Shown here in pieces: positions 46,089 to 56,265 of a DNA stretch of 64,000 nucleotides. The position numbers were made by a program, and so were the translations under genes. The stretch is from Lasiodiplodia sp. COLG20 (Eukaryota; Ascomycota; Dothideomycetes; Botryosphaeriales; Botryosphaeriaceae), in contig VNWV01000005.1 of assembly GCA_009801085.1 (NCBI GenBank), forward strand, positions 1,984,001 through 2,048,000, read 5' to 3'. The stretch's first letter is position 1. The number at the start of each line of letters is the position of its first letter. A model generated the notes under the pieces. That model had not been told where the DNA came from. It made no database searches and saw only the letters and a program-made list of their open reading frames with translations.

Positions 46089-48904
46089 CTAGCCACTTCG
46101 ATTGCGGCGGAAGAGCCGGCGGAAGCGTCTTCTGGGGGGTTCTTCGGTGGCGATTTCAGCAGAATTCTCTTGACCATTGATCAGAGCCCTTGCATTCTTG
46201 TCTGCGATCCACACATCTTCCAGGCTAAATAATGTGTCAGTGGCATGTAACGGTTGTACGCTGAGAGACTTACGGCATGACAAGGTTCGGATTGACATAA
46301 TGCTGGCCTCTTTCACGCTCTTCATCAATAGTGGGCTGATCGGCCTGGGGAGTGATCAGATCGGAGCGCTCTGCTCTGCGCAAGCTTTTCAACGCGATGA
46401 AGCGCATGAGTGGCTTGTAGGAGTACGTAAAGACGTGCCAGAACCAGAGGGTAGCCATGACCAAGGGGACGAGAAGAGCAGCTCGCCAAAAAGCACCCTT
46501 CAAGGCCAACTGACCCGCCATTGTAAGCTGGAACAGAATCAAGCCCACAATGACTCGGTCGCAAATCATAGTCCAGCCTCGGCCCGTTGAGTGTTGACGA
46601 TGGTCCATGGCGTAGAGCAACTGGTATTTGTGCACAAAATGACCAATGATGAAGTATATCAGACCGGCGAGGAGGACCATCCAAGACGAGCGGAGAACAC
46701 TGTAGACAGTGCAAATGATGAAAATCAGAATCGTTTGAGGGAGGAAGAAGCCGTAACTGAACACCGGAGGTTGGACCAACTCGGCATAGTCTATGCCAAT
46801 GGTAAATAAGAGAGCAGCGTTAGAGTGGGAAAAAGAAACTCACCACGCGGCGTTTTGGCACCCATCAAGGTGATGGGATACAGAACAACAGAGCCGAACT
46901 CCAGCAAACGGAACGGAAAAAGACCGATGCCTTGGAGGATGACGAAGTTGGTGTAAAAGTTGAGCAGACCTTGTAGGGATAAGGCGAGGGCGTTGGTGAT
47001 CTTGGTGGCGTCTCGCAACTGCTCGCCAATGTTCTCAAGCAAGCCCCAGAAACCTGAGGCCGTACCCAAGATGGTAAAGACGACGAAGAAATTGAAGAAC
47101 ACGAAGAAGAAGTTCTTCGAGATGCTACTTCGGTTAGCAGGTGGCAGGCTGCGCGCAATTGAACGGCTTACACAGAAAGCTCGACGTCACCCTGTCCAAT
47201 CATTCCTTGGTGGTTCGCGAGCCCTGGAGGGGTTATTAGTATCATCTTGCAGGGAGAGGTTAGGAGACGCACAGTCATAAAGATACGGAACGGCAATGTT
47301 CAACAGAGACACGAGTAATGTGGGGAGCTGAGTGACAATAATGGACTTGATGTTCTTGTGGTTATCGACAGCATCCTTGAAGCCGGGGAACACGCGGTCT
47401 ATGGAATCAATACTCAGGAAACCGGCGATCGGGACGAGAATCAAGGTCCACAGCACGGTGAGCAACCCGATGAGAAAGGTGATGGACCAAGCCCGCATCA
47501 TCCTTTCACGGCGAGGCATATACGTGTTTTGCCAGACGACGTCTGAGGGTGCGGGGCTAGTGTTCGCCAGCAGCTGCAGCGGGGACGGGTCAAGGACGGC
47601 CTGGACTGCCATTTGCTGTTGAATAACGTTAGTACGTCGGGGAGAGAGAGGGATATGCTCTGCTACTCACACAACTGGCAACACTGTCCATGGTTACAAA
47701 AGCGAGCGGGGTTGGCTCAAACTCCTTGCTGCGCATCGTCCTGATCTCTTCATCGAGGCGGCGCAGCTTCTCTTCGTAGAAATTGATAGCGTCGACGTTC
47801 CGATACCACACCTTGAAACGACCATACCAGATCTTGACCAAGGGCCGGCTACGATTGTAGGGCGGGGTAGAGCGGCGCCTGCGCAGATGGCCGTTCCCGA
47901 GAAGGTGGGCGCGCTCACTGTCATCGGCATAGGGCTCGGGAGGAGAGGGCTGAGAAATGGGCAGGGACTCGAGATTGCGCTCGACGCGGCGCTGGCCCAA
48001 ATGGAAGGTCCAAGCCTCCTCCAGCTTCCGCAAAGTCAGCATGCGCTTCTCCATCAAATCATCGAGGGCTTTCCAGTTTCGGCAGAGCGTGACGCTTTCA
48101 ACGCGGCCGATTTCCAGCTCTTCGACGAACTCCTTGATCTTGGTCTCGGAGCGCAGCTCTGGCGGGACGCCCGAGAGGCGGATGGTGCGGTCAGTGACGG
48201 TGGTCTGGCTGCCGAGGTACTCCTGGCGGATCTCGATGACGCGCCTGGTCTCGGAAACAATCATGTAGGCGGCAAGGCCGGTGAAGAGGTAGGCGAAGAC
48301 GAGGTACATCCAGAGATAGTCGGTGTGGGAGAAGTCCCAGTAGGAGTACGAGTCGGAAATATGCCAGTTGGAGTCGAGCAGCACGGGGCCGTTGCGGCGG
48401 CGCAGCTCATCGCCGGCAATGGTCTCGTTCTTCTTGAGCTTGCCCTTGCTCGTGTCGGGGAAGCGCGTGTGGACGGGGTTGATGATGACGACCGAGAAGA
48501 ACAGTGTGATGGAGAGGAACTTGATGGCCATCTTGAAAAAGGCTAGGAACTGGCGGCTGTTAGCACGCAAGCAGAGCGGACGGGACAGGCAGACTGACGA
48601 CATAGGCATCGAGGCCGGCGGAGGCCAGCACCTGCTGGTCGGTGATCCTCCATAGGGCGGGGATCCAGCCAAAGAGCGAGCGCGGGAGCTCGGGCAGGGC
48701 GGTGGCCTCGTCGTTCTGCTTCTTGCGGGCAGCGTACAGGCCCTCCCAGCGCGGGCGCAGGATGCAGAAGGCCAGAAAGGCGCCGGTGCCAAGGGCGATG
48801 GAGAGGATGACTTGGATGGTGATGTCGCGCGGGCGGCGGGCGCCGAACAGGTCCTGCACGTCATGGTCGCGCGTGTCGTTCCAGGCGCCGAGGCCGGGAG
48901 TCAT
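46089..48904 (-). CDS. OSCA/CSC1-type stress-gated cation channel (DUF221)
   Basis: This is a multi-pass membrane protein of the CSC1/OSCA/TMEM63 family (RSN1_7TM, DUF221), expected to be a calcium-permeable, osmotically or mechanically gated channel. Seven exons (48904-48599, 48549-47671, 47615-47273, 47223-47172, 47124-46844, 46790-46274, 46224-46089) encode about 837 residues. The reading frame closes exactly, and all six introns are GT-AG. The N-terminal helix block contains DITIQVILSIALGTGAFLAF and the conserved RPRWEGLYAARK. A cytosolic PHM7-like domain (about 200-400) has RLSGVPPELR and KFKVWYRNVDAINFYEEKL-like sequence. Core helices include TFLIGLLTVLWTLILVPIAGF and FFFVFFNFFVVFTILGTASG. 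A basic C-terminal tail ends the protein. A start at 49080 using a 38-nt intron would add 46 residues; I consider it less likely. Confidence 0.92.
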
Positions 48905-49676
48905 GATTGCGATGCAGAGCGCAGAGGCATGGGCGTGCAGAAAACGGCGCGGGCGGTGTTCTTGTAATAGGTATGTCACCGGCACGCGCGTGGCAGCGCT
49001 TCACCGCTTTTGCTGATCGGCGGGAGCTCTACTTACTGGTGACGCTGGACAACTCCTCCAGGGTCCACCTTGCTCGCCATTGTAGCAGCAATCAACTCAA
49101 TCCCCACTCGCTGCCAACTGCACCCAACCACAGCACCGCTCCGTCGCTGTCCAGCAACTCTTCGACCGCCGCGCTATCGTTGCCAAGCTGCCCGAGAATC
49201 GCGCCGACATCCTCCGCGGCCGTCTCGTCGGGCGCCAGCAGCCATTTCTGCAGCGTCGCGACTGCCCCACCCCGCCTGATCTTGCTGAGGGAGGATAGAG
49301 GCCCCCGTTCGCCGTCGGCCGCTTGCCGTGCTGCGATGACCGGATCATTGCGACATCGAACCCTGTGGTTCTCCGCCTCTGCTTGAGTCGGGTGTCCCTC
49401 GTTTTCAGCGGTGTTCATCGTCAAACTCATCCCAATAACTCGATGCTGCCTATTCACCCTAGCTGATTGGTAATTGTTGAGAGTGCAAGAGACCAATTCC
49501 TGCTTGGTTTCGGGTAGGAAAGCAAATTACAATTGTCCTGGCTGAGGGCGGGAGCATGCGGCATTTGCTTCGAGCGTTGACAAAGCACAATCCATTGTGC
49601 GTCTGTGATAGAGGCACATGGGCCAATTGTGGCTGCTGAATCAAGGAAGCAAAGAACTTGCTCTGTGCCAACGTTT
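48905..49676. other. Tandem intergenic region
   Basis: Upstream of the CSC1-like gene and downstream of the TatD-like gene. It includes the low-confidence small frame at 49092-49430. A good Kozak ATG at 49080 followed by GTAAGT at 49036 could be a short 5' exon of the CSC1-like gene, but no acceptor at an acceptable distance was found. Confidence 0.4.
49092..49430 (-). CDS. Possible small ORF, unknown
   Basis: A 112-codon frame opens at MSLTMNTAENEGHPTQAEAE. It has a mixed, protein-like composition with an acidic, helical second half (LQKWLLAPDETAAEDVGAIL, then GNDSAAVEELLDSDGAVLWL). There is no recognised domain, signal peptide or membrane segment. The plus-strand overlapping frames are Ala/Ser/Pro-rich and look less like coding sequence. 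It sits 12 bp upstream of an ATG at 49080 that may belong to the next gene. It could equally be a leader ORF or chance. Confidence 0.28.
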   Translation of the reverse strand: MSLTMNTAENEGHPTQAEAENHRVRCRNDPVIAARQAADGERGPLSSLSKIRRGGAVATLQKWLLAPDETAAEDVGAILGQLGNDSAAVEELLDSDGAVLWLGAVGSEWGLS

Positions 49677-50849
49677 CTATTCTTCCTGGCTACGGGACGT
49701 CTTTTTGCGTTTTCCAAAGGCAAAATGCTCCCAGTTCTGCCTGAGCTTTCTCGTGCCTTCTTCCAGACCCCATTCCTTGATTCCACAGACCACACGCACA
49801 ATGTCCTCCAGATGCTTGTCCATGAGCTCGCCAGCAATGTGAAGATCGCTCTCGACAAGGATGCGGTCGTCAGGGACTGCCTTGATGGACTGGGATGTTG
49901 TCTGGGCTGCTCGGTCAGAGTAATTGATGGCGGTGGAGAACGAGACAAAAACTTCCGACGGGACAGAAGGGTCAAAGTACTGCGGAAGAGTTGAAGGATG
50001 GCCGGAGTAGGAATGCAGGCAGATGCGAGGGGGGAATGGCTTGGGAGAATCATCTTCCGCATTTGCATCCTCGTCAGCCTCCTCGGCCGTCACGCCGCGC
50101 TTTTTGCGTTCGCGCCTGCTCATCGGCTTCTTCTCGTAGCCTTTCCACGTTGCTCTTATGGTTTCAAACAGGACGCCGTGCGCCTGCACGCCGTGCACCG
50201 ACACAGCGCGCCTCATCTGCCCTGCAAGGTTCAGCTGGGCCGTGAAAATCTTCCTCTGGTGATCCATGGCAACTACGTGGGCGGTGAGACCACGCCCTTC
50301 CCGGCCTCCGGGCGTGAGGGAATCATCGCGGTTCTCGTGAGTTTCAGGAAGCCAAGCCTTTGGGATGCGGAACGACTTGTCAAGCCCTATCTCGCCCACC
50401 AGAGCCAGCGGATAGCGACATAAGAAGCGCCGTGCCTGGTCCAGGAACTCGGACAAGGGGCGTGGGTCAGGCAGGGAAAGGATGAAGTCGCGGTCTTCGG
50501 GCGGTGGTGACAACACGTCCCTGTAGTGGACGATCTTTGCCTCGTCGTCCAGCGTTGCCTTCCCGGCAAACAGATCTTCACTGCACATCTGGTGCGAAAA
50601 CCACGGGTGCCAACCAAAGCACGGCAGCAGGCACTCGTCAAACTTCCACGAGTCGACGTCGGGAGAAGGGACGCCCAGGCGGTCAGCGACATCGGCAACT
50701 AACTGCTGGTCCTGCGCGCGCGTTGCCATGACTGTCAGAGCCTTTGCCTTCATGTGAGGCACAGCGGGCACGGCCGACATGGTGTCGGTCGGATGGCAAT
50801 GGGCATCGAAGACGCCGATGTGCCATGGGAAAGGCGTGCTGCCATCCAT
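49677..50849 (-). CDS. TatD-family metal-dependent hydrolase (Scn1-like)
   Basis: This is a TIM-barrel metallo-hydrolase of the TatD DNase family. Among fungal proteins it resembles S. pombe Scn1, known as a Cut9-interacting protein. It is a single exon of 390 residues. Metal ligands can be read: HxH in GVFDAHCHPTD (His17/His19), the bridging Glu in VGEIGLDKSFR, His in ICLHSYSGHP, and the C-terminal Asp in RILVESDLHIAG. A charged insertion (KKPMSRRERKKRGVTAEEAD) interrupts the barrel before PFPPRICLHS. The ATG at 50849 is preferred because the frame only extends upstream without a further ATG. Nuclease activity is inferred from the family, not shown. Confidence 0.9.
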   Translation of the reverse strand: MDGSTPFPWHIGVFDAHCHPTDTMSAVPAVPHMKAKALTVMATRAQDQQLVADVADRLGVPSPDVDSWKFDECLLPCFGWHPWFSHQMCSEDLFAGKATLDDEAKIVHYRDVLSPPPEDRDFILSLPDPRPLSEFLDQARRFLCRYPLALVGEIGLDKSFRIPKAWLPETHENRDDSLTPGGREGRGLTAHVVAMDHQRKIFTAQLNLAGQMRRAVSVHGVQAHGVLFETIRATWKGYEKKPMSRRERKKRGVTAEEADEDANAEDDSPKPFPPRICLHSYSGHPSTLPQYFDPSVPSEVFVSFSTAINYSDRAAQTTSQSIKAVPDDRILVESDLHIAGELMDKHLEDIVRVVCGIKEWGLEEGTRKLRQNWEHFAFGKRKKTSRSQEE

Positions 50850-51282
50850 GGCGGGGTTCAATCGTGGGCGGCCGAGTTGCAAAGTGGTGTGTCGGCATCG
50901 CGTTGGAATCTACACGCGGTGACGTATGAGCCGTGTCCGTGCCTGAGGCAAGAATTGCTTCACAGAGCCCCACGCCAACACCGATTGAAATCGTCCCCGC
51001 CCCGCCCCAGACCAGACCCACGCGGTGCGCACGATCAGAGCCGAGGGGTCCTGGCCAGGGGATCGGCAACATTGGTTCGCGAAGGAGCCCGTCCTGATAT
51101 GGCCTGTGGCTGATTGGCCAAGATCTGGCCACAACCGCCATCACATGTCTGCCTCGGGGCCTGCCCCCCAAACCTTCTACGAACTCCCCCGGACGGGTCG
51201 CGCCGTCTTTCCCCGCATACAAATCCGTCCAACGCCATGCTGTGACCGTGCCGCTGCTGTTGCGGACTCTCTGCACGCCGCC
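50850..51282. other. Divergent intergenic region
   Basis: This is the shared upstream region of the TatD-like gene (minus) and the membrane protein at 51283 (plus). The downstream frame is open back to 51025 but without a conserved start. No other element was noted. Confidence 0.5.
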
Positions 51283-52047
51283 ATGTTCAACCCGCTGTAT
51301 CTTCTCGCCCCGCCCGTCCTGATCGTGGCTTCGCTGCCACTGGTCGCCCTGGCCGTCGTCACCACCTCGCTAGCCGTCGTCACCCTGCTGATCCGCGTGT
51401 CCATTGTGTATTTCGAGCTGGGCGTCGCTCTCGTCCACAGCTGGCTGTTTGCCTCCAGCCATCCGATCGCCTACGACAAGTATCGCTCCCGAGCCTCATC
51501 TGGTTACTCGACGCCTACTCGCCACCACCGCCGCCGCCGGAGCAGTGCCGCCAGCCTGATCGCCGCCGACCAGCCCCTGCCACGCCGTCCGCCCACCAAG
51601 AGCGAGAGCTTCGCCTCGCTGGTCAGCACCGCCGGCCCCAACCGCGACTTTGAGGGCATCGGCGGCTGGCGCATGTCCGGCGACGGCGAGGAAGAGGCGC
51701 TGTGGATCGGCATGAACTCCAGGCTTGAGCTTCCGACAGCTCTCCCCGACAAGCACCGCAGGCATCAACGGTCGCTCACCGGCGGGAGCCAGCGATGGTC
51801 CTGGAGTCCCGAGGCCATTCGCATGTCGCCCGTGCAAAGCCGCGCCCGCACGCCCAACGGCCCCGAATGTCCCGGCAGCCCGGACGAATACTTCACCATG
51901 CACCACTACAAGAGGGCTGGGTCGTCGTGGGATGCCATCAGTCGCAGCGATGAGCGGAGGAAAAGCTCGGGCGGGTCCAGCACCTGTTCGACCAGCAGCT
52001 CTGGCCGCACTCCTCGGACGGCCACACGGAGTTCTTTGTACGGTTGA
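51283..52047 (+). CDS. Uncharacterised membrane-anchored fungal protein
   Basis: A single exon of 254 residues. The ATG at 51283 begins MFNPLYLLAPPVLIVASLPL, leading to one long or two tightly paired hydrophobic segments (about 5-28 and 30-55). The rest is soluble, basic and Ser/Arg-rich (TPTRHHRRRRSSAASL), with many SP/TP sites suggestive of kinase targets. No known domain is recognised. The pattern (short N-terminal membrane anchor, long disordered cytosolic tail) recurs in conserved hypothetical proteins of Pezizomycotina. The start is better than upstream in-frame codons because it directly precedes the membrane segment. Confidence 0.72.
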   Translation: MFNPLYLLAPPVLIVASLPLVALAVVTTSLAVVTLLIRVSIVYFELGVALVHSWLFASSHPIAYDKYRSRASSGYSTPTRHHRRRRSSAASLIAADQPLPRRPPTKSESFASLVSTAGPNRDFEGIGGWRMSGDGEEEALWIGMNSRLELPTALPDKHRRHQRSLTGGSQRWSWSPEAIRMSPVQSRARTPNGPECPGSPDEYFTMHHYKRAGSSWDAISRSDERRKSSGGSSTCSTSSSGRTPRTATRSSLYG

Positions 52048-52289
52048 TATGGGGGAGGGCAAATTTGCATCTACATGCTTTTGGTCTTGTACGAATAGAT
52101 ACGCTGCAGGGTTTCTTTGAGTGCCCGTTGAAAGAGTAAGGGGACCCGGTGTTTCCGCATCCGGTAGTTTGAAAGAAACTTCAACAGTAACGCCGTTTTG
52201 GTGCGGGTGAGACAAAAGACTTGTGCTAGGGTAGATATGGCAACGAGGTGTGTTTGCACTAACTTCCCAGACAAGAAGCGCGCTGAATC

Positions 52290-53582
52290 ATGAACCTGCT
52301 CGCCATGCAAGACATACAGCGGCCCCTGTGGCTTGAGAAGATTTCTTTCGAAGAGCTGCGTGCTGGAGGGTACATCGATCGCAGTCCCACTTTTCACAAC
52401 GACCTTGCACAAGACCCGGAAGCAGTCCACCCGCTATTCTCCCAAGGGCAGTGGCTGGACGTCCAAACCGAAGACTACGTGCTGCTAATGCCTGCCTTGC
52501 AACTGGCCAGTAAGCTCCTGACGTCGCCACGATTCCTCGCCTTTTGGGAGGCGCTGCTTCTACATCGGAAGCCTATCCGCACTGACGGCCTCCGAACCAT
52601 GTACGGACGTTCGTGCGACCGGCTCGACCTTGGGCTTTCCCGCCCTAACCCAGATAGCAGGCGATGGGTCTTGACGAGGCTGCGTGAACTCACGACAGTG
52701 CACAACTTCAAGTTCGACCAAGAATCCAACCTTTGCGATGCAGACGCGACAACAGACCTGATTGAGCAGCCAGGCTTCACGGGCCGGGGGCTGCGGAATA
52801 CTCACGCTTCGGTCTCTAGGATCAGCGATGCTTACCTGCGTCTTCTCCGCTTGTACTATGAAGGAGGTGAGACGCCTGCTCGCGGGCGGATTCCGAGCCC
52901 CCAGGACCGGCCAACTGGCGGGTCAATCTTACGCACCTCGTTCCACCTCGCGAAGAATTTGGTGCATGAGCTGTGCCACGCACTCAACAATGCGATAGTG
53001 CCCATCCATCAAGGACACCCGTGCCCTGAGGTTAGCATCAAGATCGAGCCCTTTTTCATGGACCAGCGGCGTTGCGAGCTGGGACGGGCGTGGGAGTCCT
53101 TCGTCTTCGGCGGGCATATTGACGGAATTGGGGACGGGTTAAACATGCAATTCGGGATCAGCGTGACCAAATGGCCGCATCCATTCAGCCGGGAGGGGCA
53201 AGAGCGCGCACCGAGCCGGTGGCCGTTCACAACCAGCTACGCAGTGCCCATGCCGTGGATAGAATCACTGTGGACGGACAGTTTCTGGAGTCAGATGGAC
53301 AGCGACGTTGACTTTGACTTTCGCATCCCCAAGATCCTTGGCGTCCGGAAAGCGACCAATGTGGTTTGGACGGAGGAGGACGAGGAGTATGAGTGCTTCA
53401 GCAGCACGGACAGCGACGAAATGGTAGAAATGGCCAACGAGGAGCGAGCGGAGGCGCTGGAGAGGAGGATGCGGAGGCGGGTGCGGTACCACCTGGGCCT
53501 GGAGGGCGAGTACGAGGACAGCGAGGACAGCAGCGTGGCACGTCACGAAGACGGGCATGGCGTTATTCGAGACGGCGGATGA
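52290..53582 (+). CDS. Uncharacterised protein with HExxH zinc-protease motif
   Basis: A single exon of 430 residues, no signal peptide. A central HELCH (in KNLVHELCHALNNA, about residue 229-242) is a canonical HExxH zinc-binding motif. About 35 residues later is CELGRAWESFVFGGH, which offers glutamates and a histidine suitable as a third ligand, as in gluzincin-type metallopeptidases. The C-terminal quarter has aromatic-rich sequence (MPWIESLWTDSFWSQMDSD) and then a very acidic, helical tail (EEDEEYECFSSTDSDEM). I do not recognise a named family. Protease activity is inferred only from the motif. It could be regulated through the acidic tail, but nothing shows that. Confidence 0.75.
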   Translation: MNLLAMQDIQRPLWLEKISFEELRAGGYIDRSPTFHNDLAQDPEAVHPLFSQGQWLDVQTEDYVLLMPALQLASKLLTSPRFLAFWEALLLHRKPIRTDGLRTMYGRSCDRLDLGLSRPNPDSRRWVLTRLRELTTVHNFKFDQESNLCDADATTDLIEQPGFTGRGLRNTHASVSRISDAYLRLLRLYYEGGETPARGRIPSPQDRPTGGSILRTSFHLAKNLVHELCHALNNAIVPIHQGHPCPEVSIKIEPFFMDQRRCELGRAWESFVFGGHIDGIGDGLNMQFGISVTKWPHPFSREGQERAPSRWPFTTSYAVPMPWIESLWTDSFWSQMDSDVDFDFRIPKILGVRKATNVVWTEEDEEYECFSSTDSDEMVEMANEERAEALERRMRRRVRYHLGLEGEYEDSEDSSVARHEDGHGVIRDGG

Positions 53583-54542
53583 CGGCAATGACGAAGACTT
53601 GCCATGGATGACGGCGTGGACCTGAGCTGCGCCACGGGCTGACATAAGGGCGGAAGCATCAGGGCTCCCGCAGTTGGATCCTTCATGCGTGGGCGCGCAG
53701 GGATGCGGTAACACGAGGCGCAGAGCAACAAGCTTGTTGCTGAGAGAGAGGCGGGCGACACGGAATGACCTGCAGCGGCGTGCCGAACAGCCGCAGCACG
53801 TGACGATCCGCAGATGACAGGGCGCTTGCGCCGGAACGTCACCTCTCACCTCTCCGCTCGACGCTGCCCGCGCTGTGCGGCCCCGGCAAGAGGCGGCCAG
53901 GGTGCTAGAGAGCACGCGCCAAGCAAAGGGGTCGCACTGCCCGCACCCGAGCCCGGGTGGCGATGCTGTTGGCTGAGCGCTCTTTGTTTCGATGCATCCG
54001 TCGCCATCCACGCCTCCGCGCCGGCCACGCATCACGCATTGAGGCTTGGAGCGCGCCTAGCCGGCAGCTGCACGCTCGCAGGCCCCCGTCAGCGCCTTTT
54101 CGGGCAAGAGGCAACGGCACGATGAGGTGATGGGCTGGCTCCTCCGCCGCGCCCCCCGCAGTCCAAAGTTGCTGCTTCAGGAACCAACCAGCCTGGCCCG
54201 GCTTGGCCTGCAAGTAGCGTGTCTCGTGTTGGTTGCCAGCGTCATGCCAAGGCAACTGCTGCCGCTGCGGCAACCATGTCTCGACCGCCGGGGCTGCCTG
54301 CAGTTGCCAGCCTGATTACGTAGATCATCGCACCTGCTCCTATAATAACACCTCCTTTCTCCTGCACCTCGCCCCTCTTCACCTCTACCCCCAGATCCAT
54401 CTACTCGAAGCTTTCTGCTCTGCCCAGTCGCTCTCGTCTAAGTCTTCCGCAAGCCACACAAGGTCCGCACCTTCGCTCGCTGCCAATCCATCTCCCTTTC
54501 ATTGACACACGCACAGACAGTCTTCGACTCAAACCATCCACC
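53583..54542. other. Intergenic, promoter of the GPI-anchored protein gene
   Basis: About 960 bases have no supported gene. The 200 bases before 54543 contain CTATAATAACACC at about 54340 (TATA-like), followed by a C/T-rich leader with several TCTCC and CACCTC runs. This is the typical layout of strongly expressed fungal cell-wall genes. Confidence 0.5.
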
Positions 54543-55061
54543 ATGCGTTTCACCGCCATTGCTGTCACCGGCCTTGCCTCCCTCGCCGCCGCTCAGGATG
54601 TCAACTCTCTTGCCTCAGACGCCTCTTCCCTCGCCTCCTCCGTTGGCGCCGACATCAGCAGCGCCGTCAGTGCTGCCCCCAGCGATGCCAGCAGCATCAT
54701 CAGCTCCGTTGCTTCCGAAGCTACTTCTGTCGCCAGCAGCCTGGGCTCGGTCGCTACTAGCGCTACTGGCGCCGCCGGCTCGGCTATCTCGTCTGCCCTG
54801 AGCTCCATCTCCTCTGACGTCGCCTCGGTGACCAGCTCGGCCGGTGCCCTTGCCTCTTCGGTTGCTTCGGATGCCACGGCCAGCGGTGCGTCCGCCACGA
54901 GCGCTGCCGGATCTGCCGCCAGCTCGGCCGCTTCAGCTGCCTCGTCGGCCGCTTCCACGGCTGCCGCCTCTGCCTCCGCGACTGGCGCTGCTGGCGCCAT
55001 CACCGTCCCTGCCATTGGTGGTCTTCTCGGTGGCGCTCTTGCCGTCGTTGGTCTCCTGTAA
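54543..55061 (+). CDS. GPI-anchored Ser/Ala-rich cell-wall protein
   Basis: A single exon of 172 residues. It starts with a signal peptide (MRFTAIAVTGLASLAAAQ, cleavage near residue 18). The mature part is almost entirely Ser, Ala, Thr, Val and Gly in imperfect repeats of the type SVASEATSVASSL. A final hydrophobic segment follows (TVPAIGGLLGGALAVVGLL), preceded by a small-residue stretch suitable as a GPI omega site. No cysteine, CFEM or enzyme domain is present. It is probably a heavily O-mannosylated wall or surface protein. The codon choice is strongly GC3-biased, suggesting high expression. Confidence 0.85.
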   Translation: MRFTAIAVTGLASLAAAQDVNSLASDASSLASSVGADISSAVSAAPSDASSIISSVASEATSVASSLGSVATSATGAAGSAISSALSSISSDVASVTSSAGALASSVASDATASGASATSAAGSAASSAASAASSAASTAAASASATGAAGAITVPAIGGLLGGALAVVGLL

Positions 55062-56265
55062 ATAATTTCATGACTGACGCCATGATGCACCCTTCGTGGG
55101 CTGCTCAAAGTTACGGTTTGATGGATGGATGAGCATCTTACTTGGCATGCCCATAACGCTTCTACAAGGCAACTGGGTTCACGGACTCCTGTACTATTCA
55201 ACTGCTTCGGCGCTTAATCAAATATACCAAGATGGTTTTCTCTCATATTCATTGTGCTTGACTGGTTTCTGGATATTACTGTTGATGACGTGAAGGCGAA
55301 GTGGCGAGACGCTCTCTCATTGGTGCAATGCGGGATTGCCGTATACGAGCTAGGCGGGTCCGCGCCAACTGCTCGTATCCCCACGCGCGCTACTACAGCT
55401 TCGTCTGGGTCTGGTGATCTCTGCAGGCCCTAATTCCACTACGAATCGCCTGCTTCAGCCCAGTAGTTGGCTCCAGTCATTGTTGGCTAGCTGATCATCA
55501 TCCATAAGGCTGAGACAGGAAATGAAAAGCCTGCGCCTTGCTATTGTCGTTTCTAGGGCTGACCTACTGTGGCTGCGAGACGTTCTACTCATACAGTCAC
55601 GCGCCATCGGCACCTACCAACCCAGGTGCAAAGCTCAAGATTCTGCTACAGAGGGTATAGCAGCCCAAGGCTTGCGTGAATTGGTTTTTCGCTCATGTCA
55701 TAGGTATTGGAGTTGAAGCTATCGTCTGGATGTGTATGTAGACTTAACAATTTTACATTCTCGTCGAGACAATAGCTTTAACTACCCACATATGTTTTAT
55801 TTTTCTAAGAAAAAAAAAGGGCTGAGATACAAGCAGCCTAGGGCCATACTATCCTTCACACTGGCCTTCGGCTGCAATATCCCTCTGTATTCTCACATGG
55901 TCGTTCTATTTAGAAGAACGTCAATCCCTGTTCCAAAAGCGGCCGAACGAGACCAAGCGGTCGGTAAACTCAACTGTTCGACAAGTGCAGCGGAAACACT
56001 TCGCCCCAGCCTGTGTATACTTTGGCGCTACAGAGCTTGGCAAGCTTGTTTGAGCCTCAGGTTTCTAGCCTTAGAGATTATGTCTCATGGTGGGTCAAGA
56101 CTTCTACTGGGTGTTGAAAGACACGGCGGTAAATTGGGCGGATATAATGCAGCCTGCATTCTTCTATCCATCAAATCATCGAAGACAGAGGCCCTTTTCA
56201 GCCAAACACCCAAAAAGGACCAAAACTCCCCATCATCTCTTTGAAGAAAACTGCCTTACCACAGG
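55062..56265. other. Intergenic region with MITE copy C
   Basis: An AT-richer region after the GPI-protein gene. It contains the MITE at 55649-55887. Frames across 55732-56244 and 56087-57028 run through the repeat or conflict with the better frame at 56266. No other gene is supported. Confidence 0.55.
55649..55887 (+). mobile_element. MITE copy C, Tc1/mariner-like, TA-flanked
   Basis: A 239-bp element with the best-preserved ends. The left arm is CAGAGGGTATAGCAGCCCAA and the right arm is TTCGGCTGCAATATCCCTCT, ending in G. Both are bordered by TA (55647-55648 and 55888-55889). Inside the left arm, GTGAATTGGTTTTTCGCTCA parallels copies A and B, and GTTGAAGCTATCGTCTGG (55712-55729) matches copy A. 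A run of nine A lies in the centre. No open frame of transposase type is present. Confidence 0.82.
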
